From: Pseudomonas sp. S31
GTDB taxonomy: Bacteria > Pseudomonadota > Gammaproteobacteria > Pseudomonadales > Pseudomonadaceae
DNA length: 64,000 nt
NCBI RefSeq assembly: GCF_016648105.1
Contig: NZ_JACVVE010000015.1
Coordinates: 62,001 to 126,000, forward strand
Reading direction: 5' to 3'
Shown in pieces: positions 19,895 to 28,207 of this stretch (position 1 is the stretch's first letter; each line of letters opens with the position of its first letter). The notes beneath the pieces are model-generated. The model ran no database searches. It saw nothing but the letters and a program-made list of their open reading frames with translations, and was not told where the DNA came from. The translations under genes were made by a program, and so were the position numbers.

Positions 19895-20023
19895 TTTTGA
19901 CAGGATACACGGCGTGGAGCCTGATTCGAGTCTAGAGTCATTGGCGGAGCCGGCCAGTGACAATGGGCGCCAATTGAGTATCCTTGGGTTACCGCATGAA
20001 GCGGTCAGCGAAAGAAGCCTGTC

Positions 20024-21085
20024 ATGAGTGAAAGAACCACGTCAGCCAGCTGGGCATCAGGGATCGTCAAGGCACTCGAGCTCGAAGGGCTCGACTGCCC
20101 GGCCATGTTCAAGCAGCTCGGGCTGGACTTCGCCGCCCTGGACGACCCCGACGCACGCTTTCCCCAGGACGACATGACCCGCCTCTGGCAACTGGCGGTG
20201 GAGCTGTCGGGCAATGAGGCCATCGGTCTGAACATGGCGCGGGTGGTGCGTCCGGCCTCGTTCCATGTGGTGGGGTATGCGCTGATGTCCAGCCGCACCC
20301 TGGCCGAAGGCTTCGAGCGCCTGGTGCGCTACCAGCGCATCATTGCCGAGAGCTCCGACCTGAGCTTCCGCCTTGGTCCCGAAGGCTATTCGCTGATATT
20401 GACCGTGCATGGCGACCACCTGCCGCCCACCCGGCACAGCGCCGAAGCATCGCTGGCCTGCGCCTTGGCACTGTGTACCTGGCTCAGCGGGCGGCCGATC
20501 CAGCCGGTGCGGGTGATGGTGCAGGGGCCGCAGCCGAAGAACATCGAACCCTACAAGGTGGCGTTCCATTCACCGCTGGTGTTCGGCGCCACGCGCGACG
20601 CGCTGGTGTTCGAGCGTGCCGACATGGAAGCACCGCTGCCAACGGCCAATGAAGCTATGGCGGTGCTGCACGACCGTTTCGCCGGCGAATACCTGGCGCG
20701 TTTCTCGGAAAGCTGCGTCACTCATCGAGTGCGCCAAGTGCTGTGCCGTATCCTGCCCCAGGGCGAGCCCAAGCGCGAGACCCTGGCCCAGGCCCTGCAC
20801 CTGTCCCAGCGCACCTTGCAGCGCCGCCTGCAGGAGGAAGGCACGAGTTTCCAGGCCTTGCTCGACGACACCCGCCGTGAGCTGGCCGAGCAGTACCTCG
20901 CCCAGCCCGGCATGACCCTGCTCGAAACCGCCTACCTGCTCGGCTTCGCCGATCCCAGCAATTTCTACCGGGCCTTCCGGCGCTGGTTCGACGCGACCCC
21001 CAGCGAATACCGGGCGCGCCTGGGAGCGGACAACCCGGCGGTCAGTGACGCCAGAATGCAGGCATGCACAACACCAGCACCGTAA
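20024..21085 (+). CDS. AraC family regulator with Arabinose_bd-type (OruR/PhbR-like) N-terminal domain
   Basis: A 353-residue regulator. Residues ~20-210 form the PF12625-type sensor domain (FPQDDMTRLWQLAVELSGNE; YALMSSRTLAEGFERLVRYQRI). The C-terminal HTH domain has LAQALHLSQRTLQRRLQEEG and LLETAYLLGFADPSNFYRAFRRW. Homologues control ornithine, polyhydroxybutyrate or lipid metabolism; I cannot name the target here. Its last 44 nt overlap the 3' end of trkH on the other strand. The last ~15 residues read through this overlap and have no family similarity that I see. Confidence 0.87.
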   Translation: MSERTTSASWASGIVKALELEGLDCPAMFKQLGLDFAALDDPDARFPQDDMTRLWQLAVELSGNEAIGLNMARVVRPASFHVVGYALMSSRTLAEGFERLVRYQRIIAESSDLSFRLGPEGYSLILTVHGDHLPPTRHSAEASLACALALCTWLSGRPIQPVRVMVQGPQPKNIEPYKVAFHSPLVFGATRDALVFERADMEAPLPTANEAMAVLHDRFAGEYLARFSESCVTHRVRQVLCRILPQGEPKRETLAQALHLSQRTLQRRLQEEGTSFQALLDDTRRELAEQYLAQPGMTLLETAYLLGFADPSNFYRAFRRWFDATPSEYRARLGADNPAVSDARMQACTTPAP

Positions 21086-22496
21086 TGATCTCCAGGCGGC
21101 CGAGCAGCATGCCGGCGGCCAGAATCCACTTGGCGGCGTCGGGCAGGGTGGCATAGTTGCCCGATGGCCCGATCACCTCGCCCAGCCCCGGGCCGACGCC
21201 GGACACCGTGCCGGCGGCACCGGTCAGCGCGGTCATCCAGTCCACGCCCAGCAGCGACAGCAGCAGCGCCATCACGCAGATGGTAATGGCGAAGAAAAAC
21301 GAGAACGTCAGGATCGAACGCACGATCTCTTCGTCGAGGCGGTGGCCGTTGTACTTCTGCTTGATCACCGCGCGTGGGTGGATCAGTTGGTTGAGGTTGG
21401 CCTTGAGCAGGATATAGGCCACCTGGAAACGGAAGATCTTGATACCGCCGGCAGTCGAGCCGGAGCAGCCGCCGACGAAACCCAGGTAGAAGAACAGCAT
21501 CAGCGAAAAATTACCCCACAGGCTGTAGTCGCCCAGGGCGAAGCCGGTGGTGGTGACCACCGAGGTCACGTTCAATGCCACGTGGCGCAGCGCATCGAGC
21601 CAGTGCAGGTTGGTGGTGTACCAGTACCAGGTGCCCAGCACCAGCCAGGTCACCACCAGCATGCCCAGCAGGCCCTGCACCTGCTGGTCACGAATCAGCG
21701 CCTTGCGGTTGCCACGCAGGGTCGCCACATACAAGGTGAACGGCATGCTGCCAAGGATCATCACCACCACCGCGACCCAGTGCACCGCCGGTATGTCCCA
21801 CTTGGCCAGGGACTGGTCGGAGGTCGAGAAACCGCCGGTGGAGATCGCCGACATGGCATGGTTGATGGCATCGAACGGGCTCATGCCGGCCCACCAGAAT
21901 GCCAGTGCGCCCAGTACCGAGAAGCCGACATACACCCCGACGATGGACTTGGCGACCATGTGCGAGCGCGGCATGACTTTCTCGGAACGGTCCGAGGACT
22001 CGGTCTGGAACAGGCGCATGCCCCCGATGCGCAGCAGTGGCAGGATCGCCACGGCCATGGCGATGAAGCCGATGCCGCCGAGCCAGTGCAGCATCGAGCG
22101 CCACATCAGGATGCCGGGCGACATGTTGTCCAGGCCACTGAGTACCGTGGCCCCGGTGGCGGTGATGCCGGACATGCTTTCGAAGAAGGCGTCGGTGTAG
22201 CTGATGTGCTGGGTGAGCAGGAAGGGCAGGGCGGCGAACACGCAGACCACCAGCCAGCTGCAGACCGTGAGCAGGTACATGTCGCGTGGGCGCAGGTGCA
22301 CGTGCTCTGGGCGACCCTGGATGACCATGGCCAGGCCGGCGACGAAGGTGATCAGGCTGGACCAGAGAAACGACGGCATGTCGCCTGTTCGCTGGAAGAT
22401 CACCAGGGTGGCCATGGGCACGGCCATGCTCACGGCCAGGGTAATGAGGAAGATGCCGATGATGAAACCAATGATCCTTAAGGTCGGCAACGCCAT
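21042..22496 (-). CDS. trkH: Trk system potassium uptake protein TrkH
   Basis: A 484-residue inner-membrane K+ translocating subunit that works with the NAD-binding TrkA. The four pore half-loops are visible: GITATGATVL, MSAISTGGFST, VTTTGFALGD and GTVSGVGPGLGEVIG, with glycines of the selectivity filter. The helix-breaking FVGGCSGSTAGGIKIFRFQV motif precedes the third intracellular loop. Length matches the family. trkA is not in the window. Its 3' end overlaps the convergent AraC gene. Confidence 0.93.
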   Translation of the reverse strand: MALPTLRIIGFIIGIFLITLAVSMAVPMATLVIFQRTGDMPSFLWSSLITFVAGLAMVIQGRPEHVHLRPRDMYLLTVCSWLVVCVFAALPFLLTQHISYTDAFFESMSGITATGATVLSGLDNMSPGILMWRSMLHWLGGIGFIAMAVAILPLLRIGGMRLFQTESSDRSEKVMPRSHMVAKSIVGVYVGFSVLGALAFWWAGMSPFDAINHAMSAISTGGFSTSDQSLAKWDIPAVHWVAVVVMILGSMPFTLYVATLRGNRKALIRDQQVQGLLGMLVVTWLVLGTWYWYTTNLHWLDALRHVALNVTSVVTTTGFALGDYSLWGNFSLMLFFYLGFVGGCSGSTAGGIKIFRFQVAYILLKANLNQLIHPRAVIKQKYNGHRLDEEIVRSILTFSFFFAITICVMALLLSLLGVDWMTALTGAAGTVSGVGPGLGEVIGPSGNYATLPDAAKWILAAGMLLGRLEIITVLVLCMPAFWRH

Positions 22497-22598
22497 GTGA
22501 TCTGCTCTGACTCGAAACGGAAGGGCGCCATTCTACCTATGGGTCTGGTGATGTAAACGCTAGAATGGCCGCACATTAACCTGCCAGGAGGGTAGCCG

Positions 22599-23156
22599 AT
22601 GGAGGCTCTCGACGCATTGCTCAACCGTGTTTCCGTGCCACGCCTGACCGACCCCGCGCCCAACGACGCCCAACGCGAGGCGTTGTTCCAGGCTGCATTG
22701 CGCGCACCGGACCATGGCCAGCTGCGCCCATGGCGCTTTCTGACCATCGAGGGCCAGGGCCGGGAAAAGCTCGGTGAGCTGTTCGCCGAAGCGCTGCAGG
22801 CCAAGGGTGATGCCAGCCAGGCCGCGCTCGACAAGGCCAGCGCCATGCCGCTGCGGGCACCGCTGCTGATCGTGGTGATCGCGACGCTGCAGGACCATTT
22901 CAAGGTACCCAAGAGCGAGCAGCGCCTGGCGGCCGGCTGCGCGGCCCATGGCATCCTGATCGCGGCGCATGCCCAGGGCATCGGCGCGGTGTGGCGTACA
23001 GGCGACATGGCCTTCGATGCGCACGTGCACAAGGGGCTGGGGATGGCTGAAAACGAAGAACTGATCGGCTACCTGTACGTGGGCACGCCGGCGACCGAGC
23101 CGCGTACGGCGCCGGTGTTGGAAACGGCCGCGTTCGTCAGCGCCTGGGGCGAGTAG
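22599..23156 (+). CDS. Nitroreductase family protein (YdjA-like)
   Basis: A 185-residue FMN-dependent oxidoreductase. The motif ALRAPDHGQLRPWRFLTIEG (residues ~30-50) is the flavin-binding region of the short YdjA group, and GIGAVWRTGDMAFDAHVHKGLGM with the terminal GYLYVGTP completes the fold. The natural substrate is unknown. It is divergent from trkH over a 102-nt spacer. Confidence 0.88.
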   Translation: MEALDALLNRVSVPRLTDPAPNDAQREALFQAALRAPDHGQLRPWRFLTIEGQGREKLGELFAEALQAKGDASQAALDKASAMPLRAPLLIVVIATLQDHFKVPKSEQRLAAGCAAHGILIAAHAQGIGAVWRTGDMAFDAHVHKGLGMAENEELIGYLYVGTPATEPRTAPVLETAAFVSAWGE

Positions 23157-23164
23157 CGCGTTGC

Positions 23165-23240
23165 CTCGTTCGCGGGTAAACCCGCTCCTACAGGGCCAAT
23201 GTTGAGCCTGTAGGAGCGGGCTTGCCCGCGAAAGGGCCGG
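23165..23240. repeat. Inverted pair of REP elements
   Basis: Left copy cgcgggtaaacccgctcc and right copy ggagcgggcttgcccgcg, separated by ~15 nt, between convergent nitroreductase and histidine-kinase genes. Outer bases of the two copies do not match exactly here. Confidence 0.85.
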
Positions 23241-23256
23241 TGAACCCTACATCCTC

Positions 23257-24597
23257 TTAACTGCCAGTCACCACCGCTAGCGGCAACTCCAACCGAGCCA
23301 GGAAGCCCCCCTGCGGATGGTTCTCCAGCACCAGGCTGCCCCCATGCCGCTCCGCCGCCTTGCGTGCGATCGCTAGCCCCAGGCCATGCCCCGCAGCTTC
23401 CTGCCCCGGCGCCCGGAAGAACGGCTCGCCCAGCTGCTCCAGATGCTCCGGCGCCGCCCCTGGCCCATGGTCACGCACGCTGATGACGATGCGCTCCTGC
23501 TCGCGGTTGGCGCGGATTTCGATCGGCTGTCCCTGCGGGTTGAAGCGCAGGGCATTGCGCACCAGGTTGTCCACGGCCCGCTCGATCAGCGTCGGCCAGC
23601 CTTGCAGCGTCAGCCCGGGCTGGGCTTCCAGGCGTACTTCCTGTTCCGGCGCGCTGAGCTGGGCGTCCTTGCGCACGCTGCCGAGCAAGGCGTTGAGGTC
23701 GACGGGCTCGGCATGGGACTGCTCAGCATCGACCCGGGCCAGGGCCAGGATCTCGCTGATCAGGTCTTCCAGGCGGTCGCATTCGCGGGTCAGGCGTGGC
23801 CACAGGGCCTGGCGCTGCTCGGGTTCGGCCCGCTCGGCCAGGGCCAGGGCGATGCGCAGGCGCGCCAGGGGCGAACGTAGCTCATGGGACACGTCACGCA
23901 ACAACTGGCGCTGGCTGCCGATCAGGCTTTGCAGGCGCGCGCCCATCTTGTTGAAGTCGTTGGCCAGCACGCCGAATTCGTCACGCCGCCCGGCCAGTCG
24001 CGCCAGGCTGGTCTGCTGGTAGCTGGTCTGGCCCAGGTCGTGCACGGCGCCGCGCAGGCGGCTCAACGGCCGGGTGATCGACAGCGTCACCAGCAGGCTG
24101 AACAAGGTCAGTACCACCAGGGCGATGCCCAGGGCGCTCAGCGGCCAGAGCAGGCTTTCGCGGTGCCAGGCATCGAGCTCGGGGTGTGGAATACGGTAGA
24201 TCAGCAGGTAGGTCTCGCCGCTGGTGGGGCTGGTGTACTCCTCGGTCAGGCGACGCCAGGGAAGGTGGCGCTCATCGTTGTGCTGGCGTGCTTCGAACGC
24301 TGCCGCACGGCGCGGGAAGGTACCAGGCACCACGGCCTCGCCGCTGTCGTCGAGCACCTGCACGTCGATCTTGTAGCGCTGCTTGCGCCGTTCGAGGAAG
24401 CGCTGGGCTGACTCCAGGCCTTCCTGCTCGTAATGCTGAGTCCAGTGGGCGGCCAGGGTGTTGATGCCGGGATGGCGACTGAGGATCCAGGCGTCCTGGT
24501 TGAGCACGTGGCCGAGCAGGATGGACAAGCCGGCGACCAGGGCGATGGCCAGCCAGAAGCTGGCCAGGATGCGCCAGAACAGAGAACGCAAGAGCAC
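23257..24597 (-). CDS. Cpx-like sensor histidine kinase
   Basis: A 446-residue membrane kinase: helix 1 at ~8-32, a periplasmic domain ~33-148, helix 2 at ~149-172, HAMP (SITRPLSRLRGAVHDL), HisKA with the phosphorylated His238 in RDVSHELRSPLARLR, and HATPase boxes NLVRNALRF (N), DHGPG (G1) and GHGLGLAIA (G2). It resembles CpxA and pairs with the response regulator at 25177. The frame opens with GTG at 24597, but the Shine-Dalgarno AGGAGG overlaps that codon, so the TTG at 24591 (two codons in, 5 nt spacing) may be the real start. Envelope-stress sensing is inferred from the neighbouring Spy-like gene. Confidence 0.88.
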   Translation of the reverse strand: MLLRSLFWRILASFWLAIALVAGLSILLGHVLNQDAWILSRHPGINTLAAHWTQHYEQEGLESAQRFLERRKQRYKIDVQVLDDSGEAVVPGTFPRRAAAFEARQHNDERHLPWRRLTEEYTSPTSGETYLLIYRIPHPELDAWHRESLLWPLSALGIALVVLTLFSLLVTLSITRPLSRLRGAVHDLGQTSYQQTSLARLAGRRDEFGVLANDFNKMGARLQSLIGSQRQLLRDVSHELRSPLARLRIALALAERAEPEQRQALWPRLTRECDRLEDLISEILALARVDAEQSHAEPVDLNALLGSVRKDAQLSAPEQEVRLEAQPGLTLQGWPTLIERAVDNLVRNALRFNPQGQPIEIRANREQERIVISVRDHGPGAAPEHLEQLGEPFFRAPGQEAAGHGLGLAIARKAAERHGGSLVLENHPQGGFLARLELPLAVVTGS

Positions 24598-24610
24598 CTC
24601 CTGTAAGCGT

Positions 24611-24642
24611 GAAAAGCCCGGCTCGCTTGGCGCGGGCCGGGC
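24611..24642 (-). terminator. Intra-operon terminator-like hairpin between Spy-like and kinase genes
   Basis: A 7-bp stem, GCCCGGC at 24636-24642 (minus sense) and GCCGGGC at 24616-24622, followed by TTTTC. It could lower kinase expression relative to the upstream genes. Confidence 0.55.
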
Positions 24643-24657
24643 ATGGGGTAGGACAGC

Positions 24658-25074
24658 TTACTGGGCCTTGCCGCCTTTTTCAGCTTTCCAGGCCTGGAAC
24701 TCTTTCCACTCTGCCTGGCGGGCGGCGCGTTCCTTCTGCAGTTCGTCGAACTTCTTCTGCTGGTCAGGCTTGAGCAGGGCACGTACCTGGCTGTCGGTTT
24801 TCTCGCGGCTCGCCTTGAGTTCGTCCTTCATGGCCTTCTGGTCGGCGGCGGGCAGCTTGTCCAGGTAGCGCTTGGTGATGTCGCGCTGGGCTTTCATCTG
24901 CTCACCCATCAGCTTGCCGACTTCCTGGCGCTGGTCGCGGCTCAGGTCCAGTTGGGCGAAAGGCGCGTCACCGCGGTGATGCGGGCCGTCGTGGCGCGGG
25001 CCGCCCTCTGGCATGGCCATGGCAACGGTTGGCAGGGCGGCGGCGAACATCAGGGCGATAAGGGTCTTGCGCAT
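24658..25074 (-). CDS. Spy/CpxP-like periplasmic protein
   Basis: A 138-residue periplasmic protein with signal peptide MRKTLIALMFAAALPTVAMA. The LTXXQ-type helices are FAQLDLSRDQRQEVGKLMGEQ and LPAADQKAMKDELKASREK; the rest is highly charged and helical. CpxP/Spy proteins act as chaperones and as feedback inhibitors of the Cpx kinase. It lies between the response regulator and the kinase genes. A tandem CTTTACC repeat upstream is a candidate regulator site. Confidence 0.85.
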   Translation of the reverse strand: MRKTLIALMFAAALPTVAMAMPEGGPRHDGPHHRGDAPFAQLDLSRDQRQEVGKLMGEQMKAQRDITKRYLDKLPAADQKAMKDELKASREKTDSQVRALLKPDQQKKFDELQKERAARQAEWKEFQAWKAEKGGKAQ

Positions 25075-25154
25075 GGTGTCTCTCCTTTCATGGGCCGGTC
25101 GTTACCGGATGAGCCCAGTCTAGGGAAATCAAGGTCAAGCGCAGTCAGCCGAGG

Positions 25155-25171
25155 GTAAAGGGTCGGTAAAG
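25155..25171 (-). promoter_or_regulatory. Tandem CTTTACC direct repeat, candidate CpxR-like site
   Basis: On the minus strand CTTTACC-GACC-CTTTACC, an 11-nt period; on the plus strand GTAAA-N6-GTAAA, close to the enterobacterial CpxR consensus GTAAA-N(4-8)-GTAAA. It lies about 80 nt before the Spy-like start and just after the response-regulator stop. Confidence 0.55.
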
Positions 25172-25176
25172 AACGT

Positions 25177-25854
25177 CTAGAGACTGTAGTAGTAGCCGCG
25201 ACTGCGCAGCGCGACGATGCGCGGGCGGCCATCGGCATGCGGGCCGACTTTCTTGCGCAGGTTGCTGACGTGCATGTCGAGGCTGCGGTCGTAGAGGGTC
25301 AGCTTGCGCCCCAGGGCGATCTGCGCCAGTTCCTGCTTGTCCAGCGGCTCGCCCGGCTGGCGCAACAGCGCTTCGAGGATACGGCTTTCGGACAGCGTCA
25401 GGCTCATCTCGCGTCCGTCGATACTGACCACGCCACGTACCGGGCTGAAGGCCAGGTCGCCGATTTCCAGCTGGGTGGTGGTGGCGGTGGGGTGGCTGCG
25501 ACGCAGTACCGCGCGCAGACGGGCCGTGAGCTCGCGGGGGTCGCAGGGTTTGGCCAGGTAGTCGTCGGCGCCCAGCTCCAGACCGAGAATCCGGTCCAGC
25601 GGCTCGCCCCGCGCAGAGAGCATCAGCACTGGCAGCTCGGCGTGATCGCTGCGCAGCTGCTTGAGCAGTTCCAGGCCGCTGCCGTCGGGCAGCATCACAT
25701 CCAGCACCACGGCCGCCGGCGCCTGCTCGGCCAACGCTTGGCGCGCGCTCTGGCCATCGTGGCAGGCGCGGACGACAAAGCCTTCCTGGCTCAGCCAGCT
25801 GCCGAGCAGCTCGCAGAGTTCCTGGTCATCATCAATCAGTAACAGCTCGCTCAT
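25177..25854 (-). CDS. OmpR-family response regulator (CpxR-like)
   Basis: A 225-residue two-domain regulator. The receiver has the acidic pocket DDD (8-10), phosphoacceptor Asp52 in VVLDVMLPDGSG, and conserved Thr/Ser and Lys (LSARGE; DYLAKPCDPREL). The C-terminal winged helix has LTLSESRILEALLRQPG and LYDRSLDMHVSNLRKKVG, ending RGYYYSL. It is 7 nt downstream of the coiled-coil gene and upstream of the Spy-like and kinase genes, one transcription unit by spacing. Confidence 0.9.
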   Translation of the reverse strand: MSELLLIDDDQELCELLGSWLSQEGFVVRACHDGQSARQALAEQAPAAVVLDVMLPDGSGLELLKQLRSDHAELPVLMLSARGEPLDRILGLELGADDYLAKPCDPRELTARLRAVLRRSHPTATTTQLEIGDLAFSPVRGVVSIDGREMSLTLSESRILEALLRQPGEPLDKQELAQIALGRKLTLYDRSLDMHVSNLRKKVGPHADGRPRIVALRSRGYYYSL

Positions 25855-25861
25855 GACTCAC

Positions 25862-26248
25862 TCAATTCAACCATTGACGGCGTCTTCTGTGTCCGCCACT
25901 GGCAAAGATACCGCAGACTGCCGACAAGAGTGCAACACCCGAGCCAATCAGAAACCATTGTTGCTTATCGGTCAGCAGTTGTTGCGGGGCCACGGCCTGC
26001 AATTGCTGGAGCGCCAGCTTGAGCCGTTGGTTGTCCTGGCGCAGGCGCGTCAGCTGCGCGCTTTCGCGCTGGCTGTCGTTGTTCTGCAGTTGCTCGGCCA
26101 GTGCCGCACGTTGCTTTTCGCTGTCGTCCAGGCGCTGCTGCAGTTCGGTCAGGCGTGCCCCGGCTTCCAGCGACAGGGGCTGCTCGGCTTCGGCGAGCGG
26201 AGACAGCAACAACAGGCAAAACAACAGCAACATCTGACCTTGGCGCAT
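25862..26248 (-). CDS. Exported coiled-coil protein with C-terminal membrane anchor
   Basis: A 128-residue protein: signal peptide to about residue 22 (ends PLAEAEQ), a coiled coil ~30-88 rich in Leu, Gln and Arg, one hydrophobic helix WFLIGSGVALLSAVCGIFASG (~98-118) and a basic tail (GGHRRRRQWLN). This equals the rear half of YgiM-like proteins (coiled coil, then helix, then basic tail) without their N-terminal SH3 domain. AGGAG precedes the ATG. It heads the Cpx-like operon. Function unknown. Confidence 0.7.
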   Translation of the reverse strand: MRQGQMLLLFCLLLLSPLAEAEQPLSLEAGARLTELQQRLDDSEKQRAALAEQLQNNDSQRESAQLTRLRQDNQRLKLALQQLQAVAPQQLLTDKQQWFLIGSGVALLSAVCGIFASGGHRRRRQWLN

Positions 26249-26320
26249 GGGTACTCCTGAGGCGGTATGGGTTCAGGAGGTTGTCGGCCGTTTATCAGAT
26301 TTGATGAATGGATGTGGATT

Positions 26321-26364
26321 GCGTAGCGGCCCTCGCGGACTTGCCCGCAAAGGCCGCTACGCGG
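26321..26364. repeat. Inverted repeat downstream of the YciI gene
   Basis: Arms GCGTAGCGGCC (26321-26331) and GGCCGCTACGC (26352-26362) around a core with cgcggacttgcccgc, related to but distinct from the REP core. It lies just after the stop of the YciI gene and may act as a terminator, though no T-run follows. Confidence 0.55.
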
Positions 26365-26371
26365 TTTCGGC

Positions 26372-26671
26372 TCAAGGCAGCACTTGCTTGAACGGCTTGA
26401 CGATGACCTTGTCGTACACGCCCGCGGCAACGTACGGATCGGCATCGGCCCAAGCCTGGGCAGCGGCCAGGGAGTCGAACTCGGCGACGATCAGGCTGCC
26501 GCTGAAACCGGCGTCACCCGGGTCGTTGCTGTCGATGGCCGGGTGTGGGCCGGCCAGCACCACGCGGCCTTCGGCCTTGAGCTGCTGCAGGCGCTCGATG
26601 TGCGCCGGGCGTGCGGCCAGGCGTTTTTCCAGGGAGTTCGCGACGTCGCTGGCAATGATGGCGTAGAGCAT
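26372..26671 (-). CDS. YciI family protein
   Basis: A 99-residue dimeric alpha-beta protein. It has the opening [19 protein letters not shown], the family [22 protein letters not shown] and [17 protein letters not shown]. The conserved His-Asp pair of the family is partly visible (H near residue 24, D near 80). Function unproven in most species. The start is one base after the yciB stop, so the two are co-translated, as in E. coli. Confidence 0.9.
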   Translation of the reverse strand: MLYAIIASDVANSLEKRLAARPAHIERLQQLKAEGRVVLAGPHPAIDSNDPGDAGFSGSLIVAEFDSLAAAQAWADADPYVAAGVYDKVIVKPFKQVLP

Positions 26672-26672
26672 G

Positions 26673-27266
26673 TCAATCCTTGGTCTTGGAGGTGGAAGGG
26701 TCGTCGTGCAGGTGACGCGACAGGTATACGCCCTGCGCCACCAGGAACAGCACGGTCATGCCCAGGCTGCCGAACACCTTGAAGTCGACCCAGAAGTCCT
26801 GGAAGGTGAAGGCGACGAACAGGTTGGCCGCGCCGCAGAACAGGAAGAAGCCGATCCAGGCCAGGTTCAGGCGGGTCCAGATGGCATCCGGCAGGGTCAG
26901 CGCGTGGCCCATGATGCGCTTGATCAGCACCCGGTCGCCAATGAAGTGGCTGCCGGCAAAGCCCAGGGCGAACAGCCAGTTGACCACCGGTGCCTTCCAC
27001 TTGAGGAACGTCTCGCTGTGGAAGGTCAGGGTCAGGCCGCCGAACACCAGGCAGGCCACCAGGGTCAGCCACTGGCCCTTCTCCAGCTTGCGCTGGCGCA
27101 GGAACAGCGCGCCGTAGACCACCAGCGAGCTGATGATCAGCATCGCCGTGGCGCTGTAGATGCCGCCGAACTCGAAGCTGTGGCCGGCGACCTCCATGGG
27201 CCGCGGGTCGAGCTTGTAGACGATGAAGAACAGCAGCAGCGGGATGAAATCGATGAATTGTTTCAC
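26673..27266 (-). CDS. yciB: Septation/intracellular septation protein A family (YciB)
   Basis: A 197-residue inner-membrane protein with about five helices, starting [19 protein letters not shown] and containing [20 protein letters not shown] and [21 protein letters not shown]. YciB interacts with cell-elongation and division proteins and affects envelope integrity in E. coli. I chose the GTG at 27266 because translation from it matches the family N-terminus; the frame extends 13 codons upstream. Divergent from the PHP gene, with a 67-nt spacer holding both promoters. Confidence 0.9.
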   Translation of the reverse strand: MKQFIDFIPLLLFFIVYKLDPRPMEVAGHSFEFGGIYSATAMLIISSLVVYGALFLRQRKLEKGQWLTLVACLVFGGLTLTFHSETFLKWKAPVVNWLFALGFAGSHFIGDRVLIKRIMGHALTLPDAIWTRLNLAWIGFFLFCGAANLFVAFTFQDFWVDFKVFGSLGMTVLFLVAQGVYLSRHLHDDPSTSKTKD

Positions 27267-27333
27267 AATGGCAGCCAGAATCGGGATGTGACGGCATAAT
27301 AACAAACATCGATTCCAGCGAAAGCGCTCCTAA

Positions 27334-28194
27334 ATGAATGTTGATCTGCACTGTCACAGCACGGCCTCCGACGGCGCCCTGTCGCCTTCGGCCCTGGTCG
27401 CCCGAGCCCATGAGCATGGGGTGCAAACGCTGGCACTGACCGACCATGACACCCTCGAGGGCCTCGCCGAGGCGCGCCAGGCCTGCAAGGCGCAGGGCAT
27501 GCGCTGGGTCAGCGGGGTGGAGCTGTCGTGCACGTGGGGTGGCGCGACCATCCATGTGCTGGGTTATGACTTCCCGCTCGATGCCCCTCCGTTGCTCGAA
27601 GCCATCGAAGCCCTGCACCGTGGCCGCTGGTTGCGGGCCGAGGAAATCGACAGACGGCTGGCGGCCAAGGGCATGCCCGGCACCCTCGATGGCGCACGCG
27701 CCGTGCAGCAGGAGCTGGGCGACAGCGGCAATGCCCCTGCGCGGCCGCATTTTGCCGAGTTCCTGGTGCGCGCCGGCCACGTCAAGGACCGCGGCGAGGC
27801 GTTTCGCAAGTGGCTGGGCGCCGGCAAGCTGGGCGACGTCAAGCTGCACTGGCCGACACTCGAGGAAACCGTTGCCACCCTGCGCCAGTCCAACGCATGG
27901 GTGAGCCTGGCCCATCCGATGCATTACGACCTGACTCGCAGCAAGCGCAGACGGCTGATAGCCGACTATATTCAGGCAGGTGGGCAGGCACTTGAAGTGG
28001 TCAATGGGATGATGCCGGCCGAGCAAGTGGGCACGATGTCCATCCTCACCCGTGAGTTCGGGCTGCTGGCAAGTGCTGGCAGCGATTTCCACGGCCCCGG
28101 CACCTGGGGCGAGATCGGTGCCTACCGGCCATTGCCCGAGGACCTGCCACCCCTGTGGCGTCGATTCCGTGATGAACAGCCTATGGCGCTATGA
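27334..28194 (+). CDS. PHP-domain phosphoesterase (TrpH/YciV, RNase AM-like)
   Basis: A 286-residue metal-dependent phosphoesterase. Metal-binding motifs: NVDLHCHSTASDG (HxH at residues 5-7), TDHDTLEG, ELSC, and a C-terminal ASAGSDFHGPG. E. coli YciV is a 5'-3' exoribonuclease that matures rRNA 5' ends and also acts on short oligonucleotides and pAp-type substrates. It is the first gene of a run with YciO, ScpA, ScpB and RluB, an order common in gamma-proteobacteria. Confidence 0.9.
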   Translation: MNVDLHCHSTASDGALSPSALVARAHEHGVQTLALTDHDTLEGLAEARQACKAQGMRWVSGVELSCTWGGATIHVLGYDFPLDAPPLLEAIEALHRGRWLRAEEIDRRLAAKGMPGTLDGARAVQQELGDSGNAPARPHFAEFLVRAGHVKDRGEAFRKWLGAGKLGDVKLHWPTLEETVATLRQSNAWVSLAHPMHYDLTRSKRRRLIADYIQAGGQALEVVNGMMPAEQVGTMSILTREFGLLASAGSDFHGPGTWGEIGAYRPLPEDLPPLWRRFRDEQPMAL

Positions 28195-28207
28195 ACAGGA
28201 AGACTTC

